From positions 1 through 19,069 of the forward strand of contig NZ_JALNZY010000038.1 of NCBI RefSeq assembly GCF_023229105.1: 19,069 bases of DNA, in the 5' to 3' direction. The position numbers and the translations under genes were made by a program. This document shows positions 15,001 through 19,069 of the stretch, piece by piece (position 1 is the stretch's first letter; each line of letters opens with the position of its first letter). The notes under the pieces were generated by a model. That model did no database searches. It worked only from the letters and a program-made list of their open reading frames with translations, and was not told the origin of the DNA. The stretch comes from Sulfurimonas sp. GTDB taxonomy: Bacteria; Campylobacterota; Campylobacteria; Campylobacterales; Sulfurimonadaceae.

Positions 15001-15295
15001 GGCAGATGAGGCTTATACCAAAGCAGTAGAAAATGGAGCAATCAGTAAAGGGGTATTTTCAGATAGTTTAATTATCGACAATATTAATAAGCTCTCTACA
15101 CAGGAGTTAAAAGATTTACAGACATGGGAGAAAAATCATTCTGGACCCGGTTTAGACAATGCCTCTGAAAAGCAATTAGAACAAGTCATACAGCATAGAG
15201 AAAAATTAGAACTTCAAGAGCAAGTTAAAAAAGGGGGAAAAGAAATCAAAAGTATAACTGAGGCACTTGCAGAATTAAGAGAAAAAGAGCAATAG
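12074..15295 (+). CDS. traG: TraG-like mating-pair stabilisation protein (F-type)
   Basis: This 1073-aa inner-membrane protein of F-type conjugation systems stabilises mating pairs and can take part in entry exclusion. A signal-like helix (1-19) is followed by SIYTWGYGEIFYKVL, the usual start of the TraG N-terminal domain. Further membrane helices lie near residues 48-63, 74-95, 345-365, 370-395 and 430-448. The C-terminal 600 residues are polar, rich in Ser, Gln, Lys and Ala, with coiled-coil stretches (about 870-960), and probably extend into the periplasm or can be translocated. Its length is close to F TraG (about 940). AGGAG precedes the ATG and the first codon overlaps the coupling-protein stop. 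The family is clear from the N-terminus; the C-terminus is divergent. Confidence 0.88.
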   Translation: MKKLGIVLFIMLSSNLFGANPSIYTWGYGEIFYKVLQGVTIISKESYLITSAVAIGGFLLMIKNTANGGSSSDMSVAMGKYLFLVTIIIGMFSTQTKTYIVEDEVTGQTFPVNNVPIGIGETFSLFTDLERNLAKGFEIAFATPNSISYRNTGLGFTMAAPINLGKAVMVDAYVVRTFNEYMGNCVFSAIIANEMSGDILTMSKNLKTDLSVTGYLTPYYSSANPDGVDMQCQDVWANLTVDLGAKLDDMEQVAADKMMLDQTTFQSGMSETTRLMFGVSQNSKDYLMQQTLINMSNDGIKAVALATGGDASALAYAKALSETNQQQTWTVTGMLAQQNLPLMKATMTILILGIFILLVLLSVIYGDLGHIKMGFTLLFAMVLWTPLALLVNGMFNIAIERILPSISNGGLTMVNINDVGDNLKNYLSFLGYLAASIPVFAYSIAKKSEHGFVSLFGGVGAASTSAASSATSQTASGNISAGNSRLGSFNATDMYGTHDYLGNDSWRNTKISNNGTMRNSYSNKYGEGTTSTDSGGLADIVTNGQEIVKVSNSTMGVSAISGISDIYNASKQNTQQAGDAFSDSYARNIVNTLSSGGQLINTGTFTDSKGQQHQAGETLNAAVNESTQNTLNDMIASGRVHNFSTEDATKIGGGVSWATPKFLGAGVNGDASISLTGKTSTGEDVSIKLSGAESESFMESYTKNLSEQISQTDGLAFALAKQTQKTQGFADSDTKTAAENYAKSYQSTEAISDAYSVAQKNDKNFSEDLLPKIYNKFIDEAVMEDGTKLSNIREKEGAVKASELAASMMRDETYKDQRMNAINSVLGVELDTNKANNAQAEIDKTGGKFDADAHTYKSINLKESVAPAIKTAQENTSSVPNNKEDIKREEENIRSTYDKQSKEHLETSDKKMNEFEDKKALHVKDEIKTKTAGLEEKRKTAQDETGILKAAELNPAAKIFQDTTDSIFGKSKNEMRADEAYTKAVENGAISKGVFSDSLIIDNINKLSTQELKDLQTWEKNHSGPGLDNASEKQLEQVIQHREKLELQEQVKKGGKEIKSITEALAELREKEQ

Positions 15296-15307
15296 AAATC
15301 AAGTAAA

Positions 15308-15317
15308 TTATGAATAA
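15308..15317 (+). promoter_or_regulatory. TTATGAATAA motif, candidate -10 for the 15341 operon
   Basis: Exact motif with ATG at 15310, 31 nt before the start codon at 15341, lying between traG and the next operon. Confidence 0.55.
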
Positions 15318-15340
15318 GGTATAAAGAATAGGAGTTTGTT

Positions 15341-15718
15341 ATGAGTAAATTGAAAGAGTCTTTTTTGGGTTTGTCTATTTGGTTAATGGTGGTCTTCGGG
15401 TTGGGCTTGAGCTTTCTGGGAGAGCAAATCGCACACAGAGTAATGGGCTTCTTTTTGATTGTGGTGCTGGCTATAGGGTTTATTATTCATTTTAAAGATA
15501 AGAGTTCATCTGCAAATGAAATGATGAATAAGAGATATGAAAATGACGATGAAAAAGACTCGTCTAAATCTGAGGATTTCGATAACAGCATCGGATTCGT
15601 CAATCCTGCAAGCGGTGCTTTAATGATTGACGGAGCGGACAGTGTAGATACTTTTGGAAACAGTTACGGTAGTGATGTAAGCGGTTCTTTTGCCGATGAA
15701 TCAAAAGGTATAGAATGA
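15341..15718 (+). CDS. Two-helix membrane protein with NPASG motif
   Basis: This 125-aa protein has two adjacent membrane helices (about residues 8-27 and 31-49), then an acidic, Ser/Asp-rich cytoplasmic or periplasmic tail. The tail contains GFVNPASGALMIDGADSVD followed by FGNSYGSD. A similar NPATGLPMI...DVGGNPYG motif occurs in small uncharacterised proteobacterial proteins, but this assignment is from memory and function is unknown. AGGAG lies 7 nt before the ATG. Its stop overlaps the start of the nuclease gene (ATGA), so the two are translationally coupled. It could anchor or regulate the nuclease, which is inference. Confidence 0.7.
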   Translation: MSKLKESFLGLSIWLMVVFGLGLSFLGEQIAHRVMGFFLIVVLAIGFIIHFKDKSSSANEMMNKRYENDDEKDSSKSEDFDNSIGFVNPASGALMIDGADSVDTFGNSYGSDVSGSFADESKGIE

Positions 15719-16395
15719 AAAAAGTGATAGCAATTGTTGTGTTTGTATTTTCAACATCACTGGCTTTTGCAAACGATGGCTTTCTGCATCAATTTTTTAA
15801 TAGTAAAGTATGCAATCAAGTTCTTGAAAACAACGGCTATTTTAAGACTTGCTATGATTACAAAGCTAAAGGTGCAAGGTATGTTGCATATACACTTGAT
15901 GGAAGTCTGATAAACAATGTCAACATAGAAAAAAGATCTCGTTTTTATCCGGACAAAAACATACCAAAGCAATACAGAAGTGAGTACTCTGATTATACAA
16001 ACAATCGCTACAAAATGGATAGAGGACATTTGGCGGAAGATGCATCATTCGATTATTCTCAAAGGAGTTTAAACGCAGTTTATGTCATGAGCAATATAAT
16101 TCCTCAACACTCTACGGTAAATAGAGATAAAAAAGCATGGGCAGGTGTTGAACGATTCGGAAGACTTTTAGCTACTAAAATTGGTAAAGTGAATGTTTTA
16201 AACGGTGTAATTTATTCAAATAGTCCTAAGCGCATCGGGCATAATCAAATCGCTGTTCCTGATGCTTTTTGGAAGATGTACTATAACAAAGAGCAGAAAT
16301 ACCAGAGGTGTTTTTATTTTGAAAATAATCCGATAGTGAATTTAAATAAGAATATTAGCGACTATGAAGTTGCGTGTGAAAGGCTGGTTAGCTAG
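15715..16395 (+). CDS. Secreted DNA/RNA non-specific endonuclease (NucA/EndA type)
   Basis: This 226-aa protein has a clear signal peptide (about residues 1-19, cleavage after AFA) and a beta-beta-alpha-metal nuclease domain. The DRGH signature is at 102-105 with catalytic His105. It is followed by SNIIPQHSTVNRDKKAWAGVE, supplying the metal-binding Asn136 and Glu146 of the family. Four cysteines (33, 46 and two near the C-terminus) fit a disulfide-stabilised periplasmic or extracellular enzyme that cuts DNA and RNA. It sits between traG and traF, overlapping the membrane-protein gene. All catalytic residues appear intact. Its role in conjugation, such as clearing extracellular DNA or acting on recipients, is speculation. 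Confidence 0.9.
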   Translation: MKKVIAIVVFVFSTSLAFANDGFLHQFFNSKVCNQVLENNGYFKTCYDYKAKGARYVAYTLDGSLINNVNIEKRSRFYPDKNIPKQYRSEYSDYTNNRYKMDRGHLAEDASFDYSQRSLNAVYVMSNIIPQHSTVNRDKKAWAGVERFGRLLATKIGKVNVLNGVIYSNSPKRIGHNQIAVPDAFWKMYYNKEQKYQRCFYFENNPIVNLNKNISDYEVACERLVS

Positions 16396-16417
16396 ATGGA
16401 AAGGGAGTTTTTAAGCT

Positions 16418-16753
16418 TTGAGTGTACGAAAAAATTTACAAAATAAAATTTTTGGAGATATCCTTGTATTAGAGTTTGATAAACAAAAAAATACTCATGC
16501 TCAATGGAAATGCCTATGCATGCCTTGCAACAAAGTTCACTTTTTTTCTGCTTCTAACCTAAAAAGCGGCAATACTAAAAGTTGCCCTAGTTGCGGACAG
16601 AAAATATCAAATGGTTTAGAGCAAGACATTTATTGGGATTTAAAAAAGGGTGAAAAAATCACACATATAAGCAAGAAATATAATGTTGCTAGAAGTGTTG
16701 TTTATAGAGTTGAAGATTTAGTAAATAAAGAAAAGGATAGAAAAACAGAGTAA
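16418..16753 (+). CDS. Zinc-ribbon/HTH protein, phage-like
   Basis: This 111-aa protein resembles the N-terminal zinc ribbon of phage HNH/AP2-type proteins: IFGDILVLEF, then WKCLCMPCNKVHFF, then SNLKSGNTKSCPSCG, giving cysteines 32, 34, 37, 56 and 59. A C-terminal HTH (about 78-102, KGEKITHISKKYNVARSVVYRVEDLV) looks like a resolvase-type or sigma4-like DNA-binding helix pair. Together they suggest a small DNA-binding regulator. The start is TTG with GGGAG rather far upstream (about 11 nt), so the start is less certain. It is probably co-transcribed with the nuclease, 22 bp upstream. It is a candidate regulator of the TTATGAATAA units, purely by location. Confidence 0.65.
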   Translation: MSVRKNLQNKIFGDILVLEFDKQKNTHAQWKCLCMPCNKVHFFSASNLKSGNTKSCPSCGQKISNGLEQDIYWDLKKGEKITHISKKYNVARSVVYRVEDLVNKEKDRKTE

Positions 16754-16754
16754 A

Positions 16755-16764
16755 TTATGAATAA
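16755..16764 (+). promoter_or_regulatory. TTATGAATAA motif, candidate -10 for traF
   Basis: Exact motif with ATG at 16757, 35 nt before the start codon at 16792 and directly after the stop of the zinc-ribbon gene. Confidence 0.55.
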
Positions 16765-16791
16765 ATAGCAAACACCGATAAAGGATTTGCT

Positions 16792-17562
16792 ATGTTTAAA
16801 CTACTCAGCATATTGATATTATGCACAAACCTCGCTTTTGCAAACTTCTACAAGAATGAGCTTGAGGGATGGTTCGCTTACAAAGACGTAAATTTAACCA
16901 CAATAGATGATAACTCAACAAAAAATTTCCCGCGGGAAAAAAAGAACAAAAAAGCTGTAGAGATTCCTAAAAATCTTAATGATTTAAGTGCAAAAGAGTT
17001 TGAGGCACTTATAACCGAAGCAAAAGAGATATCTACGATGCATCCTACCAAATCAAATGTCAAAAAATTTATCATGCTGCAAAATTTTGTTCAAGAAAAA
17101 GCCGATGCTCTTACAAAAGTCTGGGGTGAGGTAATGCTTGAAAATCCCGAACTCGATATAAGCGTCAATATTGCAAAAACCTCTTTTGCAAAAAATGCTT
17201 TTTCACAAGCGGATAAAGCCGAACGTGAAAAACTATTTAAAAACTTCTCAAAATATATGATTCTTGTGATGTTTTATGACAGCGAAAAAAAAGAGGTATC
17301 TACGAAGCAAGATAGCGTTATGAACTTCATAAGCTACAACTACCCAAAAATCAAACAGCTCAAAATTGATATTCATAACGAAAGAGGAAATGACATCTTC
17401 AAAAATTTAAAAATTTCTCAAGAACGGCTGCCGGATATATGGCTAATGATAGATGCGAACGGAAGGCAGATATGGAAAAGGGCAGCAATAGGACTAAGTA
17501 CACAAGACAAAATTATGAATAAAGTGTATGAGTACTCCAAAGAGATATTTAAAGAGGATTGA
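16792..17562 (+). CDS. traF: TraF-like F-type pilus assembly protein (thioredoxin-like fold)
   Basis: This 256-aa periplasmic protein has a signal peptide (about residues 1-17, cleavage after AFA) followed at once by ELEGWFAYKDV, the GWfwYkd hallmark of F-type TraF. A linker leads to the helical part matching TraF (KFIMLQNFVQEKADALTKVWGE, then VMLENPELD) and a thioredoxin-like domain (about 150-250: YMILVMFYDSE, then DIWLMIDANGRQIWKRAAIG). No cysteine remains in the mature protein, so it is not a disulfide oxidoreductase, as in F TraF itself. It works with other F-type proteins in pilus assembly. AAGGA precedes the ATG. The gene contains parS-like copy 3 and, near its end, a TTATGAATAA motif serving parAB. 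Confidence 0.85.
   Translation: MFKLLSILILCTNLAFANFYKNELEGWFAYKDVNLTTIDDNSTKNFPREKKNKKAVEIPKNLNDLSAKEFEALITEAKEISTMHPTKSNVKKFIMLQNFVQEKADALTKVWGEVMLENPELDISVNIAKTSFAKNAFSQADKAEREKLFKNFSKYMILVMFYDSEKKEVSTKQDSVMNFISYNYPKIKQLKIDIHNERGNDIFKNLKISQERLPDIWLMIDANGRQIWKRAAIGLSTQDKIMNKVYEYSKEIFKED
16926..16939. promoter_or_regulatory. parS-like palindrome copy 3 (perfect)
   Basis: TTTCCCGCGGGAAA with the same A-rich flanks as copy 2, inside traF about 0.63 kb before parA. Here it encodes part of N-F-P-R-E-K, a different frame from copy 2. Confidence 0.65.
17513..17522 (+). promoter_or_regulatory. TTATGAATAA motif, possible internal promoter for parAB
   Basis: Exact motif in the 3' end of traF, encoding part of I-M-N-K, with its ATG (17515) 51 nt before the parA start. 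This is the longest spacing of the set, so it is the weakest member apart from the variants. Confidence 0.35.
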
Positions 17563-17565
17563 ATC

Positions 17566-18171
17566 ATGATAATAACAATAGCACATACAAAGGGTGGGGT
17601 CGGCAAAAGCACTCTAGCTTGGCATTTAGCTCATAGTTTTGAGAACAAGAAAGTAACAATAATAGACTTGGATTTTCAACAAACTCTTTATTTTGTCAAT
17701 ATCATAGGCGGAGACAAGCTGAATGTTTTACAGCCACTAAGTGTAGATGAGCTTATAAACGAACTAGGGGCTGTTGCTACAGATGATATTTGTATTGTTG
17801 ATGTCGGTGGTTTTGATAGCGATATCAATCGTGCAGCGATAGAACACTCTGACAAGATTGTAATTCCGATAAGTGAAAGCGTTACTGAAGTATTAGGTTT
17901 TAGAACATTTGAAGGCATTTTAAAAGAGCTAAAAGTAGATGTTGAAAAATTTGTTGTTTTAAACAATATTCATCCGCTTACAAAAAACTTTGGGATTATT
18001 GAAGAAGCAATTAGTAAGAGCAATATGAAGCTTTTAAACACTGTAATACGCTCGCGCAAAATTTATAGGACAACTATGGGAGAAGGAAATAGTATTTTTG
18101 GAGTGTCTGACAATATGCAAGCAAAAGAAGAGATTTTGGGGGTAAGCAATGAACTTAGATGCAATAAATAA
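17566..18171 (+). CDS. parA: ParA-family partition ATPase (short, type Ib-like)
   Basis: This 201-aa cytoplasmic ATPase has the deviant Walker A KGGVGKST at residues 9-16, a DLDFQQT Walker A' segment (D34, D36, Q38) and Walker B ending at D79 (DICIVDVGG). It moves or positions DNA by ATP-dependent nucleoid binding, stimulated by ParB. It starts directly at the ATPase fold without an N-terminal HTH, so unlike type Ia ParA it probably does not repress its own promoter directly. GAGGA precedes the ATG and traF ends 3 bp upstream. It overlaps parB by 23 bp. The family assignment is firm. Confidence 0.92.
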   Translation: MIITIAHTKGGVGKSTLAWHLAHSFENKKVTIIDLDFQQTLYFVNIIGGDKLNVLQPLSVDELINELGAVATDDICIVDVGGFDSDINRAAIEHSDKIVIPISESVTEVLGFRTFEGILKELKVDVEKFVVLNNIHPLTKNFGIIEEAISKSNMKLLNTVIRSRKIYRTTMGEGNSIFGVSDNMQAKEEILGVSNELRCNK

Positions 18172-19069
18172 AGCAACAACAGGTAAAACTCGCACAACTG
18201 GCGTAAGCCCTTTCTTGGAGCTAGAAATAAGCAAGGTGTATCCAAATCCAAACCAACCACGCAAACATTTTAAAAATATAGAAGAGCTTGCAAATACCAT
18301 TAAACAAGATGGACTAATCCATCCCATAAGCGTAGTTAAAAAAGAAGACGGTTATATGATAATAGGCGGAGAGCGAAGATACCGTGCCACAATTCACGCA
18401 GGACTTAAAACTATACATGCACATATTTTGCAAACAGATGAAACAAAAGTGCTTGAACTCTCCCTTGTAGAGAACATACAAAGAGATGAACTTACAGATT
18501 TTGAAATAGCAAAATTCATAGGACAACTATGGGCAAGTGGCAAATATGCACAAAAACAAGATTTGGCAGCAGCTATCGGAAAAAGTGCTAGTTATATTTC
18601 TAAAGTTTTTAGCTCATTGAAGCTTGATAGTTCAATCTTGAATGAGATAGAAGAAAATAAAAATGATATTTCTTTGTCGGTACTTGAAGAAATGAGCAGG
18701 GTAAAAGATAAAGCCATTCAAAGAGAGGTATATGAAAAATATATAGCTGGCGAGATTACAAGGGATGATATCAAAAGCTTCAAAGCAGACAATATCAAAA
18801 AAGATACCAATAAGACCTCTAAAAATAAAAAATATGCACATCCAGTCGTAGAGTACAAAACAATCACAAATACCGATGAGATAATCGCAGATCTTAAAAA
18901 GGCTATATCTGCCGGTGCAGAACTAGACGGCAATCGTATAGTGGGTGGTGGAATGGATGGAACATATCTTGACAACTCTTATGAGGTTGCGCTTTTTGAA
19001 CTTTTAAAAGGTTTTAAAGAGGAGATTAACGAGTTAAATAAAAAAGAAATATACATCATAAGTTACCAG
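18149..19069 (+). CDS. parB: ParB-family centromere-binding CTPase, 3' end beyond window
   Basis: An open frame of 307 codons runs to the window edge without a stop. The ATG at 18149 follows a GGGGG ribosome binding site and overlaps the end of parA by 23 bp. The N-terminal ParB/Srx fold has NPNQPR (33-38), the CTP-binding GERRYRA (74-80) and ENIQRDELTDFEIA (108-121), all typical of parS-clamping ParB. An HTH lies near 135-157 (KQDLAAAIGKSASYISKVFS). The remainder (about 225-307) is less conserved and should lead to a dimerisation domain. ParB would bind the element's centromere, for which the three TTTCCC palindromes are candidates, and stimulate ParA. The family is certain; the full length is unknown. 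Confidence 0.93.
   Translation, partial: MNLDAINKATTGKTRTTGVSPFLELEISKVYPNPNQPRKHFKNIEELANTIKQDGLIHPISVVKKEDGYMIIGGERRYRATIHAGLKTIHAHILQTDETKVLELSLVENIQRDELTDFEIAKFIGQLWASGKYAQKQDLAAAIGKSASYISKVFSSLKLDSSILNEIEENKNDISLSVLEEMSRVKDKAIQREVYEKYIAGEITRDDIKSFKADNIKKDTNKTSKNKKYAHPVVEYKTITNTDEIIADLKKAISAGAELDGNRIVGGGMDGTYLDNSYEVALFELLKGFKEEINELNKKEIYIISYQ

Noticed and set aside
18034..18327. Minus-strand ORFs over the parA/parB junction
   Set aside because: They overlap two conserved partition genes in antisense and show no family features.
1..19069. tRNA, rRNA, insertion sequences, integrase or transposase genes
   Set aside because: I read for these on both strands and saw none, so nothing here distinguishes a plasmid from an integrated element.

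Overview
This AT-rich window looks like part of a conjugative plasmid or integrative conjugative element from a Campylobacterota host (Sulfurimonas/Sulfuricurvum/Arcobacter-like). The taxonomic guess is moderate. It rests on base composition, a cysteine-paired Sel1 protein of the Helicobacter Hcp type, and promoters that have a clear -10 box but mostly no -35 box. The right edge cuts through parB, so the element continues beyond the window.

Layout. Positions 1-4249 are an accessory and maintenance block. It holds an XRE-family repressor with two upstream operator-like palindromes, a two-gene operon (secreted Sel1-repeat protein plus a DUF4760-like membrane protein), a small minus-strand gene divergent from an 83-aa gene, a HicA/HicB toxin-antitoxin pair, and three small genes of unknown function. 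Positions 4250-4808 are 559 bp of non-coding DNA with a perfect 14-bp inverted repeat, a T/G-biased tract, a 22-bp AT palindrome and four iteron-like repeats; this is the best candidate for oriT and perhaps oriV. Positions 4809-9333 are the DNA-processing operon: a ribbon-helix-helix accessory protein, a 1257-aa relaxase fused to degenerate CHC2 and Toprim primase-like domains, and a 99-aa protein. A terminator follows, then a convergent minus-strand SmpA/BamE-like lipoprotein. Positions 9845-17562 carry F-type conjugation genes: a TraD-like coupling protein, TraG and TraF, with small membrane proteins, a secreted DNA/RNA endonuclease and a zinc-finger/HTH protein among them. Positions 17566-19069 are parA and a 3'-truncated parB.

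How they fit. The RHH protein and relaxase would nick and pilot the element, the coupling protein would pass it to an F-type secretion channel whose other subunits are not in view, and parAB plus hicAB would stabilise it.

Two DNA-level signals cross the gene map. First, TTATGAATAA occurs eight times exactly, plus twice as ATATGAATAA (once on the minus strand opposite a minus-strand gene). Every copy lies 31-51 nt upstream of a start codon, most at 35-37 nt, which is where ordinary -10 boxes in this window lie. It looks like a shared promoter element for the element's operons. Second, a GC-rich palindrome TTTCCC(G/A)CGGGAAA occurs three times, twice inside genes in different reading frames, and is a candidate ParB/parS or KorB-like site.
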